Source: Diplonema japonicum
Lineage: Eukaryota > Euglenozoa > Diplonemea > Diplonemida > Diplonemidae
Length of the DNA stretch: 64,000 nucleotides
Direction of reading: 5' to 3'
Assembly (NCBI GenBank): GCA_964019335.1
Contig: OZ025663.1
Span: 282,001 to 346,000, forward strand
The notes under the pieces were generated by a model, which saw nothing but the letters and a program-made list of their open reading frames with translations, was not told the origin of the DNA and searched no databases. Positions within the stretch are counted from its first letter, which is position 1; each line of letters begins with the position of its first letter. A program made the translations under genes and the position numbers. Shown piece by piece: positions 9,607 through 19,075 of the stretch.

Positions 9607-10326
9607 ATGAATGAAACATCCACGATAACCCTCCTTATTGATGAAAGTGAGTCTACCACACCAAACTGGGTGGTGATACTTTTGGTGGTGTTTTTAGGAG
9701 TGGGGGTGATATTGCTTGCGATATATGTGAAATGGTGGTGGTTCAGCAGGTCAGTGGGAGGGAAAGAACAGAGCGGTGGAAGGCAAGCCCCACGGGAAAT
9801 GGAAAACCCAATGATGCAGCTCAACGACACGGGCAATGTGGAAATGTCGGGGTGGGGGGTCCAGCAAGACGGCGACGGGCTAGTAGGCTCTCAAATTATC
9901 CCGAACTCCTCCATCGATCCCAGAGAAGAGATAGGACCCCAACAATCCGAAGACTATTTACAATGGCTGGCTTTTGAAAAAGGCCTGGAACATGTACGGG
10001 AGGGGAAGGTGGTAGAAGCGTCGCAGGAGTTCAACGAGGCAAGATCCCGTCCTCCTAAGGACCCTTCTGGTGAGTCTACTGCCGTTCTTAAAATAGTTGA
10101 AATGACTGACTTTACCACTTCGCAAGCTGCTCATCTCTTGAAGCAAGCCCAGCAGTCCGCTTTGCGAGCAGCCTCCGGCTGGCCTCGGGACTGGGGTCTC
10201 TCCAGCTTCAACACCCCTTACTCGAACGAAAAAAAACCAAAGAACAACTTGTACGCACCTATTGAAAGGAAATCTGACCAACCCCCTCCGCCTCTGTCGA
10301 AACAAGGCGGCGGGGTAATAATATAA
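9607..10326 (+). CDS. Single-pass membrane protein with cytosolic tail
   Basis: A 239-residue protein. The N-terminus is polar (MNETSTITLLIDESES), a membrane span follows (VVILLVVFLGVGVILLAIYV, about residues 21-40), then KWWWFSR, which predicts the tail is cytosolic. The tail has a helical segment at about 118-140 (YLQWLAFEKGLEHVREGK) that looks like one tetratricopeptide-type hairpin, then Pro-rich sequence. It shares its membrane-proximal layout with the 103-residue protein at 6533. A C/T tract ending in CAAACAG at 9567 is a plausible leader acceptor 40 nt before the ATG. Function is unknown. Confidence 0.72.
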   Translation: MNETSTITLLIDESESTTPNWVVILLVVFLGVGVILLAIYVKWWWFSRSVGGKEQSGGRQAPREMENPMMQLNDTGNVEMSGWGVQQDGDGLVGSQIIPNSSIDPREEIGPQQSEDYLQWLAFEKGLEHVREGKVVEASQEFNEARSRPPKDPSGESTAVLKIVEMTDFTTSQAAHLLKQAQQSALRAASGWPRDWGLSSFNTPYSNEKKPKNNLYAPIERKSDQPPPPLSKQGGGVII

Positions 10327-10625
10327 AGAAAGTGAGGGGTTTCGGCACGTAAGTTGTGAGTCGTGGACACGTTGCGGTAAGTTGAACGATTCTTTGCGTT
10401 TGCAAACTATAATTAAAAAAAAAAAAAAAAAAAAAAAAACGCGGTTGGCTCACTTTTAACGGGGTTTGATACGGGGGGGGGGGGGGGGGGGGGGTACACT
10501 GCAATGAGCGACAAAAAAAAAAAAAGATGAAAGAAAGAAATTCGTGAACGCTAATACATATAAAAGTGAGCGGTGGCGGGGCGAGCGAAAACGAGAGAAT
10601 TTAGTTTTTTTTTTTTTCAGTTCTG

Positions 10626-10656
<31 letters not shown>

Positions 10657-10861
10657 TCTTGTATGATTTGGAGTATTCCACTTTTTTCTTTTTTTTTTTC
10701 CTTTCCCCCCTTCTAACAGCCTTTTTATTTTTCTCAGTTATTATTCCCCCCCTTCTTTCCAAAAAAAACACACACAAACAAAGTTGTTGCTCGGGGAGGG
10801 GGAAGGGGAGAGACAACAACAACACACACACAAACACAAAAAAAAATTTTTTTTAAAAAAA
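10327..10861 (+). other. Intergenic, homopolymer-rich
   Basis: No gene seen. A-, G- and T-runs of 20-30 nt are present. A pyrimidine tract ends TTCTCAG at 10737, a candidate acceptor for AP-3 mu. Confidence 0.5.
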
Positions 10862-12174
10862 ATGATCAATTCACTATTCATAATGAGCTCAGGAGGGTGT
10901 GTGATCATCGAGAAGCACTGGAAAGGAAAGGTCCCAAGGCACATCGCCGACGACTTTTACTCCGAGTTCGTCATGCCGTGCGAATCTGCTAAAGACGTCC
11001 TACCAGTGGTGACCTCGGGAAAACACATTTTCGTGCACATCCTGCACTGCGACTTAATCTTCTTGGCAGTGCTCAGCCAAGAAGCACCCGTTATGATGAT
11101 CATAGAAATTCTTCAGAGGATTGTGGACACGCTGGACAAGTACCTTGATGATGTGACTGAAGACTCTCTACGTGATCACTTTGTGACGACTTACGAGCTT
11201 CTTGAAGAAGTTCTTGATGATGGGTTTCCAATGTCATTTGAATTGAATCTGTTGAAGGATCTTGTCCCACCGCCTTCACTTTCTAAACTGCTTGACCGGA
11301 TCAGACCCGACACATCGAGTCCTTCTGTAAACCTTGACAACTCGCCTGTACCGTGGCGGAAGTACGGGCTTAAGTACGCGAACAATGAGATCTTTTTTGA
11401 CATAGTAGAGGAGCTGCACACCGTTTTGGACAACGAGGGGAAGGTCCTGTCGTCGGAGGTGGAGGGGAAGATTGAATGCAACAGCAAACTGACAGGGATG
11501 CCCGACGTCCATGTTCAATTCTTGAACTCGGAGATTTTTGACGATGTGTACTTCCACCCGTGCGTTAACGTCACGAAATTCGAATCCAGCAGATGCCTAC
11601 AATTCATCCCTCCTGACGGCGGCTTTACTTTAATGGGATATTCTGCTGTTGAGCAAACCCAGCCTTACCAAGCACCTTTTTACGTCCAACCTCAAATTGG
11701 GTTTGGGGACGGTGGTGGGAGGGTTTCCATAATGGCTGGTTTGCGAGGCGGTGGGCTTGGGAAGGGTGATGATCCTGTTACCGATGTTAAAATCACGGTG
11801 CCCATGCCGCCCACGGTCGATTCTTGTACGCTTGATGTTTCGCAGGGGAATGCGATGTTTGACTACTCGACGAGGGAGATTGTCTGGGAGGTCGGCAAGC
11901 TCAGCAAGAACAAATCGTCGCCTTCTCTCACCGCCAACGTCCATGTGCGCTCGGATGCACCAAAGCCGAGTGTGATCCCGCCCGTGCTCGTTTCCTTTAG
12001 ACAATCGACTACGTCATTCACGGGGTTGAAGGTATTGGTTGGGGATTTAAAAAAAAAAAAAAAAAAAAAAAAACCCAGATCGACAATGTCACTCTTCTCA
12101 ACGAGAAATACCGTCCCTACAAGGGCGTGCGCAGTATGTCGAAATCGGGGCATTTTATCATTCGTTCGAAATGA
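10862..12174 (+). CDS. AP3M: AP-3 complex subunit mu
   Basis: Two exons (10862-12031 and 12079-12174) give 421 residues, close to the 415-420 of other AP-3 mu chains. Mu is the cargo-reading medium chain of the AP-3 adaptor, which moves membrane proteins from endosome or TGN to lysosome-like organelles. The N-terminal longin-like domain begins MINSLFIMSSGG; EKHWKGKVPR at 17-26 is mu3-like. The mu homology domain starts at about residue 160 (PVPWRKYGLKYANNEIFFD), and LTGMPDVHVQFLN and FIPPDGGFTLMGY are strong mu-family marks. The second exon supplies the last strands (NEKYRPYKGVR, SKSGHFIIRS). Without splicing the chain would end in a poly-Lys and poly-Phe artefact. The short ATG at 10862 fits the family start. 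Confidence 0.95.
12032..12078 (+). other. Cis-intron, 47 nt, with A-run
   Basis: GTATTG donor, CCCAG acceptor, with about 26 A in a row inside. Phase 0. Removal restores the conserved end of AP-3 mu. Confidence 0.9.
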
Positions 12175-12176
12175 GG

Positions 12177-12212
<36 letters not shown>

Positions 12213-13098
12213 TGTGATTTTCTTTTTCTTTTTCAGTGTTGAAAATAAAAAGAAAGAAAGAAAAAAATGAAGAAGAAAAAAAAAAGAGCGTCTTTCCCCT
12301 TTTTTTTGTTTATTTCGTCCTCTCCTAGCTTTTTTTTTTTTTTTTCCCTCTCCCCCCTTTTACTTCATCTCCTGGAAATGAACTGTTTGCTGAACGTGAT
12401 TTTTGAAATGTTTTTTCAAATGGGGGGGGGGAATCGAAAGATGAAAAAAAAGAAAGAACAGGGGGATGATGCTTCTTTAAAAAAAAAAAAAAAAAAATCC
12501 ATTGTATTTCCTGCTTTTTTTTTTTTCATATTCCTTTATGAGAAGAAAGAGGGGGCTGTGAACACACAATAAAGGAGGAAAAAAAAGAGAAAAAAAGGAG
12601 AGAGAAAAAAATGAAAGAAGACCTGAAAACTCATTCCCCCCCCCCCCCCCCCCCCCCGTTCTCCCCCTCTCGATCTTTTCTAGACCCGTCGTGAAGTGTT
12701 TCTTTTTTGTTTATTTGTTTCCTTTTTTCTTCCAATACTCCTTGTTTCTGTTCTATGCTTTGATCATCTATTTCAAAAACAAGAAAAAGAAACAGAAATA
12801 GCTATTTATTGCCAACAAATTATGAGTTTTCGATTTTTCTTTTTTTGGGATTCCCCTAAGGTAATACAAGGCATCTATTTCGCCGTGGCATTTAAAGGGG
12901 AAGTAAAGCACTTATTCCCTTGCGGGTATGCGGGTTTTAAGGGCAGATGGCCAAAAATAGTTAAAATACCCCCAAAAAGAAATTTCAAGGGAGTTGGATA
13001 CATCGGCGTCGTTAAATTATCAAGTGAGTGGAAAAAAAAAAATAATAAATAAACAGTCAAATCAAAAAAAGAAAAAAGAAGAAAAAAAAAAACAACGA
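12175..13098 (+). other. Intergenic, homopolymer-rich, with an old repeat copy
   Basis: No gene supported. T-runs near 12180 and 12333, a C-run near 12637 and A-runs throughout. At 12798-12825 it matches 25 of 28 bases of the repeat that begins at 18043, and loosely similar sequence continues to about 12935. Confidence 0.5.
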
Positions 13099-15434
13099 AT
13101 GCGGCGATTATGCAGCACTGGCCGTCGGCACTGCATGACTTGGGAAAAATATCAAAAGGCACAGTCCAAGCAAGTGGAAGAACAACAGCAAAAAGAATTG
13201 AATGAAAAGCTCGGGGTCCGCATGAAGTGGGAGGACGAGGTGATCCTCGACAAGCCGAGGGACCCCGAAAAGGCACGAGGAACAGTACTGGAGAAGGTGG
13301 TGTTGGAAAGCCGGAAAGTAGGACAACTCCCGGATGACGAGAATATTCAAATGATGAAAAACATACATCCTGCGATGCCGTCCTTACCAGACGCTTCTGG
13401 GGAATGGTTCCTGAGCAACAATGAGACGGTAACAAGTGAGGAGGTCATCACCACCGACGATGTTCAGGTTAAACTACAGGACGTCCGTGCTAAAAAGAAC
13501 GAGCTCGACCAAATCCGAACCGAGAATCGAATCGCCTACGCCCAACGAACCCTCGACAAAATGCGCAAAGAAGCTGCTGCTTCCAACGTCGATCTTGGCC
13601 TACTCGAGAACGAGGAGAATCTCTCAGTCTCGCCCTCCACCGAAATAACACAAATGCCCACCCCCGATGCCGAACCCGTGAAAGTCGCGAAAGCTCCAAT
13701 GCACGAAATACCCTTCGACCGTTTACCGCCGCTTCCCGACTACCCGCACAATTCGAGAATGCCCACAGGGGATGAAGTAGAATTCATCCACGAGTCAACG
13801 GAAAAGGTATGTATTTCACAGAAACCAAAAAAAAAAAAAAAAAGAGGGACGAGGCGACACAGCGTATTTACGATGATGTGTACGGTAAATGGAAGGCGTT
13901 GAAGAAGCTTGAAATTCAACGGAAAAAAGGAATCATCGCGGAGGAGCAGAACCTGACTGAGGAAGAGAGTATGGAAACTTTAAAAAAAAAAATCAAAAAA
14001 AAAAAAGGAAAAGAACGCACGGAACGGCGGATCAAAGCCACACAAGAACGAGAAGAAGCCCAGAAGCAATACACCGACCCTCTTGAAGCACTCGAACGAG
14101 AAATGTACCCTGAGCGGTATGAGACCGAGGAGGACATCCGAGCGAAGGCCGAGGAAATGGAGGAGAAAAAGCGAAAAGCCCGCGTGAACCTGAAACCGAT
14201 CCCGAACACGATGACGCTCCACCTCAAGAAAACGATCCAGATGAGGGGCCCGATACCCATCTCGGAGTTCATGAAGGAGGCGTTGTTAAACCCGGAGTAC
14301 GGTTACTACACAACAAAGAAAAAAGTTTTGGGCAGAGATGGGGACTTTATCACGTCCCCCGAAGTAAGTCAGATGTTTGGAGAGTGCATTGCAGCATGGG
14401 CCGTGGACACGTACGAAAAACTAGGGAAACCGCAACAATTTCATTTGATAGAACTTGGAGGTGGGAAAGGAACGTTGTTGTCTCGTGTTTTGAAGGCGAC
14501 AGAGAATTTCCCGGAGTTTCAAGAAGCCATGCGGGTTGGAATGGTGGAGGTGTCGCCTTCCATGATCGAAGCACAGAAAGAAACAATCGCAAAGGTGAAC
14601 GGCGGGAAAATCCTCGAAAAAATCTCCTGGGCAGACGACGTGGAAGGTCTCGGAATCCACGACGATCTCGCACCGATAATCTGCTTCTCGAACGAACTCT
14701 TCGATGTCTTCGCTGTCTCGAAATTCCAATACACCGAAAGGGGTTGGTGCGAATGGATGGTTGAGGTCGACGACGACCCCGAACACCCTGAACATTTCAA
14801 ATTCGTTCTTTCTTCAGGCGAGACAGCCGGTTCCATTACATTCCTTCCGCACGATATCCGCAAAATGGCAAGAGACAACCGCCTCCTGGGCAAGACCATC
14901 GAAGTTCAAATGCAGGGCTACCTTTACCTTGAAAGACTCCTCACCCAAATCACTCGGTCGAAGGGGACCTGTCTTGTGATAGACTATGGTGTAGATGACT
15001 ATGTGGAGGATTCTCTCAGAGGCATTAAAGGGCATGAGTTTGTGCACCCGCTGACCAACCCGGGAGAAGTTGACTTGTCGGGTTTTGTCTCGTTCAAAAT
15101 GCTGCGCGACACTGTGTCAAGGAGTGCAAAACTCTCCGGGAAAATACACTGCACATCTGTTATGAACCAAGGAGAGTTCTTGAAAAAGGTTGGAATAGAG
15201 GTATGTTGAAGCAAAAAAAAAAAATAAATAAATAAATAAAAATAAAAAAACCCTCAGGCTCGAGCCTTAACTTACCTCTGTAACGTTAAAAACGTCCGCG
15301 ACGCTGCCAAGGTCGCTCGTGAGTTCACCATGCTCACCGACGAGGAAGATTCCAGCGGGATGGGGATCAAATTCAAGGCCATGTGTTTCAGTTCAAAACA
15401 ACCGTCTGGTTTGATACCTCCGTGCCCGTGGTAA
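13099..15434 (+). CDS. NDUFAF7: NDUFAF7-like arginine methyltransferase with long N-terminal extension
   Basis: NDUFAF7 (MidA family) is a mitochondrial SAM-dependent enzyme that dimethylates an Arg of NDUFS2 during complex I assembly. Exons 13099-13806, 13845-13968, 14008-15200 and 15258-15434 give about 733 residues, versus about 440 in animals. The family core starts near residue 344 (GPIPISEFMKEALLNPEYGY, then GRDGDFITSPEVSQMFGE). LIELGGGKGTLL at about 422-433 is the SAM loop, and CFSNELFDVF and GTCLVIDYG follow. The last exon gives the family end (MGIKFKAMCFSSKQPSGL). The first residues MRRLCSTGRRH look like a mitochondrial presequence. The extra 330 residues are charged, helical and coiled-coil-like. 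The gene implies an organism with complex I. Confidence 0.93.
13807..13844 (+). other. Cis-intron, 38 nt, A-run before AG
   Basis: GTATGT donor; about 17 A lead straight into the terminal AG. Phase 0. Only the AG at 13843-13844 puts both exons in one frame. Confidence 0.88.
13969..14007 (+). other. Probable in-frame cis-intron, 39 nt
   Basis: GTATGG donor, two long A-runs, terminal AAAAAG. The length is a multiple of three without a stop, so the frame is open whether or not it is spliced. If kept, it would encode a poly-Lys insert. It matches the other introns in donor, length and A-richness. Confidence 0.65.
15201..15257 (+). other. Cis-intron, 57 nt
   Basis: GTATGT donor, CCCTCAG acceptor, A-rich with AAAT repeats. 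Phase 0. Removal adds the conserved NDUFAF7 C-terminus. Confidence 0.9.
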
Positions 15435-15696
15435 AAAGCAGGGAGGAAAAACCTACTGTAATGAAAGAACTGGGCATCCATGGTTGTAGTGAAGAAGTGT
15501 GTCGCGGGGGAGGATAACAGGTGACAGAATGTTTGGTGGCGACTCAATTTCTGAGCAGTTAGCTGTTTTAGTGCTTTCTCAAGCCATTGTAGAATTCTTT
15601 TTTTTTTTCAAGGAAAAAAAAAAAAAAAAAAAAGAGTGTTCGTTCCTCTGCATGTAAAGCGTCATCTTTACAGGTAGAAAAAAAAAGGGGGGGGAA

Positions 15697-16450
15697 ATGT
15701 CAGGTCCATGTGGACACGAACACAAGGAGCTCGGAGGTCACTCTCATGGCCATACCTGCGATCATCACCAAGCGGATAAAGAGAGTGAAATGGTGGTGAT
15801 GGGTGATGCGCTGAACAATTACATCGACCAGGGCAAGACTCGTTGCATGAACGTGTCAGAGCCCGATAACCTCAACACGATATTCAAGACATGGGACGAC
15901 AGGAAAGAAACGGGTGATTTCATTGAATCGGACGCCGATGAAGAGCTGCTCTTGTACATCCCCTTCACAGAGGTTGTCAAGATCAAAGCGATTAGCATTT
16001 TGGGCGGTGAAGAAGATGATGAAAGCAGCGCACCTTCGAAAGCCAAGGTATCGTGGGTTCTAATTATTCCTCCCACATTTCTCCACAGCTTTATATCAAC
16101 CGCGATGACATTGATTTTGACAAGGCAGGCGAAGTGTGTGCTGCACAAGAAATCGATCTGCAACAAGGTCACCTAACTGACCTCGAATACCCCTTAAAGT
16201 ATGAGCGACACTGAGAGAAGACGACAAAATTCACAGACCAAGTAAATTCACCGCCGTGCGCGACCTTACTATTGTGATACCAACCAACTTTGGTGCCGAC
16301 CTGACACGTATTTCTTGTGTTCACCTCAGAGGTGCCAGTACGAAGATTTCCACTAACCGTGTTGTTATGCATGCGGTTTACGAGTCCCAGGGCCAGCTCA
16401 AGGATCACAAAGTGCGAGGTGTCCCAGACGGTGCGTCTGCAGGAATCTGA
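15697..16450 (+). CDS. PITHD1: PITH domain-containing protein 1
   Basis: Three exons (15697-16047, 16089-16198, 16237-16450) give 224 residues, near the 211 of human PITHD1. The PITH fold is the proteasome-interacting domain also found at the C-terminus of TXNL1. The His/Cys-rich N-terminus (CGHEHKELGGHSHGHTCDHH) matches the family's start. Marks in order: CMNVSEPDNLNTIFKTWDDR, LLLYIPFTEVVKIKAISILG, LYINRDDIDFD, LTDLEYPLK, KFTAVRDLTIVIPTNFGADL and the end HKVRGVP. Each junction is fixed by frame and by homology. A CTTTACAG acceptor ends at 15673, 23 nt before the ATG. The stop at 16448-16450 closes slightly earlier than in animals. Confidence 0.93.
16048..16088 (+). other. Cis-intron, 41 nt
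   Basis: GTATCG donor, CTCCACAG acceptor with a real pyrimidine tract. Phase 0. Confidence 0.9.
16199..16236 (+). other. Cis-intron, 38 nt
   Basis: GTATGA donor, TTCACAG acceptor, after the second base of a Lys codon. Removal joins EYPLK to PSKFTAVRD. Confidence 0.92.
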
Positions 16451-16787
16451 AACTATCTTGCCCCTTCCTAACCTGCACGTGGCTTTTCCATTTTTAAGCT
16501 TTCACAAATAAGAAGAAAAAGTAGTTTAATAAAAAGAATACAGACCGCATTGGATGTTGTGTTACATTTCCTCTAACATTCCGAATACGGTGGGATGGAA
16601 TTTTTGTCTCTTTCTTTGGCTTTTATGGTTTCACAAGAAATGCACCACCCACATACCTTGGCGTCTTCGCAAAGCGTTGTCCTCTCCTTTCTTGAGAAAC
16701 TTATGAAGTTTTTTTGCACTCGGAGGTTGTTTGCATACTGTTCTCTATGATGCGAGTAACTCGCAATTATCGCAGGCTCAACTGTAA

Positions 16788-16860
16788 GGTCGTGTAGCTC
16801 AGTCGGTAGAGCATTGGTCTAATAAGCCAACGGTCCCAGGTTCGAGCCCTGTCACGACCA
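16788..16860 (+). tRNA. tRNA-Ile(AAU)
   Basis: A 73-nt cloverleaf without intron. The acceptor stem GGTCGTG pairs with CACGACC, discriminator A. The D arm holds AGCTCAGTCGGTAGAGC, and the T arm GGTTCGAGCCC carries the B box. The anticodon stem TTGGT/GCCAA closes the loop CTAATAA, so the anticodon is AAT (AAU). A run of six T follows at once, a Pol III stop. It has the same orientation as the protein genes, 47 nt before the next ATG. Confidence 0.95.
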
Positions 16861-16906
16861 TTTTTTGTTTCGGTGTTAAAAACAACTCAGGGGCAAAAAA
16901 GAGGAA

Positions 16907-18046
16907 ATGAACAATTCGTTGAGAGGCTCTGTTGGCAAAGGCCAAATGAGCATATCAAGAGAAATGGGAAACCTCGATGAACAACTGCAGAATTTGCGGG
17001 ACGCCGTGAAGCGAGAAAGGGAGAAGAGAGGCGGCGGGAGGATTTGGAAAAGCAGTGAGCGCTCTCAAAAAGGGGGCATGACCGTGAGACGAACTTCTGT
17101 TCTTCAAAACAGGTTGCCGGTTAAGCGAGAAGTCGCCGCTGCGAGCAGTACTTGTGATACAGGGTCATTGGACTTTGACGCGAGGCCGGCGTCGGCTGAA
17201 GTAACTGACACATTACAAAGGATACAGGCATTTGATCTTTTTCAAGGTGCATTCTCATCTGAGGCACCCAAGTCGGCGCCTCAAACCGATACTGTGGCGA
17301 TCGAGAAGGCAAAGGCCACATATATGCAAGACTTCAAAACGATTGAAACATACAAGTACGATGAGGATGAAGAAGCCAGAAGATTTCAACAGCAGATGCA
17401 CGGAACACCCAGTACACCAACAACAAAGAAGACTGTGAGAATAGAGTCACCAACACCTCCGACCCCATCACCTCCACCGGAAGCGGAAAAGAAGCCTAAA
17501 AATCACAGAGGGGGTATCTGGAGTGCATACGATGTGGATGCTCGGGGGTCGAAAGCGCTTCAGTCATGGGGGAAAGGAACCGCGAAGAAAAAACCGGATA
17601 ACAAAAAAGCGGCTCGCATATCAGAGCTGCAGAACATATTGCTGAGCGCACCGCCTGCGGACGGAGACACCGGAGAGCATCAAGAAGCGCAACGTTTAGC
17701 GTTGCTAGAGTTGCAGAGAATACAAAAAGGCGACAGCACAGAAGCACAGCCCTCACAACCTGCATGGACATATAAAAATGCTCAAACAAGTAAACCAAAA
17801 CCCGAAGAGAGTACTGCGGACCAAGGTGGCGGTGGCCTCCTCCTCCAAGGAGAGTACAACGAAACTGAAAACCGACGACAGTTCGAAGAAGCGATTCGCG
17901 TGTGGCGAACAGGCGACAAACCCAAACAAGCAACATCAACAAAGACGACTGCATCCGCAGCTATTGGAAGCAATACACCTGTCACCAAGCCTCTCAACGA
18001 AGCATTCCTCTCCGAGTATGAGAAAATAACGGGGGGAGGGTTATAG
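16907..18046 (+). CDS. Hypothetical charged protein with Pro-rich linker
   Basis: A 379-residue, strongly hydrophilic protein. Residues about 20-45 (LDEQLQNLRDAVKREREKR) and 130-165 are helical or coiled-coil-like; about 173-200 is Thr/Pro-rich (SPTPPTPSPPPEAE). A tail motif, GEYNETENRRQFEEAIRVWR, near 319-338 recalls a short conserved block I associate with B-box/ZBBX-like proteins, but I would not name it on that alone. A TCAG acceptor ends at 16890. The stop TAG lies inside a repeat that starts at 18043, so the C-terminus may have been cut or reshaped by that insertion. Confidence 0.72.
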   Translation: MNNSLRGSVGKGQMSISREMGNLDEQLQNLRDAVKREREKRGGGRIWKSSERSQKGGMTVRRTSVLQNRLPVKREVAAASSTCDTGSLDFDARPASAEVTDTLQRIQAFDLFQGAFSSEAPKSAPQTDTVAIEKAKATYMQDFKTIETYKYDEDEEARRFQQQMHGTPSTPTTKKTVRIESPTPPTPSPPPEAEKKPKNHRGGIWSAYDVDARGSKALQSWGKGTAKKKPDNKKAARISELQNILLSAPPADGDTGEHQEAQRLALLELQRIQKGDSTEAQPSQPAWTYKNAQTSKPKPEESTADQGGGGLLLQGEYNETENRRQFEEAIRVWRTGDKPKQATSTKTTASAAIGSNTPVTKPLNEAFLSEYEKITGGGL

Positions 18047-18168
18047 CTATTTACTGCCAACAAGTAATGACTTTACCGTTACCTCGAGGTTCTGCATTTT
18101 ACCGTCAAGGGCCCGAGATGGTAATGCGGAACCGAGAGGTCGGTAAAGCATTACTTGGCGGTAAGTAA
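18043..18168 (+). repeat. Imperfect palindrome, MITE-like, overlapping a stop codon
   Basis: The arm 18051-18111 and the arm 18112-18168 are inverted copies. Both give TTACT..GCCAA.AAGTAATG.CTTTACCG.., then CTCG.GGTTC.GCATT. The first 28 nt recur at 12798-12825. Folding would give a hairpin of about 57 bp with mismatches. Confidence 0.7.
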
Positions 18169-19075
18169 GTGGTTTTATTTCACGACACTCTGAAATTACT
18201 TCACCACGAGGGGCACAACAGGGCGACAAGGGGTACAACAAGAGAGGGGTTACAAAGGTTACAATACAAGGTGTTTTTCCTCCTTTTGTTGACTAAGAGC
18301 TGCCGCTGTCGCTGTCATTGCCATTGTCACCATCTCTAATCAGGCCTTCTCATACCTGGCGCGGCCGCTGGCTCCTTTTTTTCTGCTGCTTCGGTATTTT
18401 GAAGTCTTTTGGGGAGCTTGGGTAAGCTGACTAAGTTACCCTTACCCACAGAAGAGTTGCCCCCAGAAACTTGGAACAAGGCCTAGCCAAAAGTGGGCAA
18501 ATTGAGAGGAAAAAGTAGTCCAACTTGGAACTGAGCCGAGGCAAAAGTTGGTCAATTGAGCTGAACCTGGGGGGAAATAGCAAACTGAGAGGAAAAAGTA
18601 GCCCCACTGGGAACCGAACCGAGGCAAAAATTGGCCTACGGAAACCCCTATTACTTCACGGAAAACAGGCCATTATTTCACCGCGAAGTAATGAGATTTA
18701 GCGTGAAGTAATGGGCCCCCAGTGCGTGAAGTAATTTCTGAAGAGTGAAATAAAAAAAAAAAAAGGCTCGCCTCTGCTTCCGAGTACGTCTACTTCAATC
18801 ATCTCCTAGAATGTTGTGATCTCTAGCAACTCCAAAGTAGAAAGGGGAATGCGAAGGAAAGAAGGGGTATTCTAGAATAAGAAAAGAGATAGTGTTGGTG
18901 GCACAAGCACTGTCTTTAAAAAAAAGAGGTGGGGGTGATAGAATAACCCGTCCCTTCTTTGGAAAAGTGCCAGAAATGACATTTCCTCCTTAAGAACGAA
19001 AGCTATTCTCCTTATTTCTCTTTCTGTACACACGTAACTCCGATAGGGCAAGGGAGTGGAAAAATCCACTTTTCG
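18169..19075 (+). other. Intergenic with repeated motifs
   Basis: No gene seen. TTACTTCAC or its complement occurs several times (18192-18206, 18650-18750). A 60-70 nt unit with GAGAGGAAAAAGTAG and GAGGCAAAA is present about 2.5 times between 18470 and 18636. The end (18960-19046) is T-rich and closes in GATAG at 19046, a possible acceptor for the next gene. Confidence 0.55.
18470..18636 (+). repeat. Diverged tandem repeat, about 2.5 units
   Basis: Units near 18494-18553 and 18571-18636 share CAAA.TGAGAGGAAAAAGTAG, GGAAC.GA.CCGAGGCAAAA and TTGG. A partial unit precedes them at 18470-18500. Confidence 0.6.

Noticed and set aside
12696-13052. A 118-codon frame between AP-3 mu and NDUFAF7
   Set aside because: Mostly T-run coding at the start, and it overlaps the diverged palindromic repeat; no domain.
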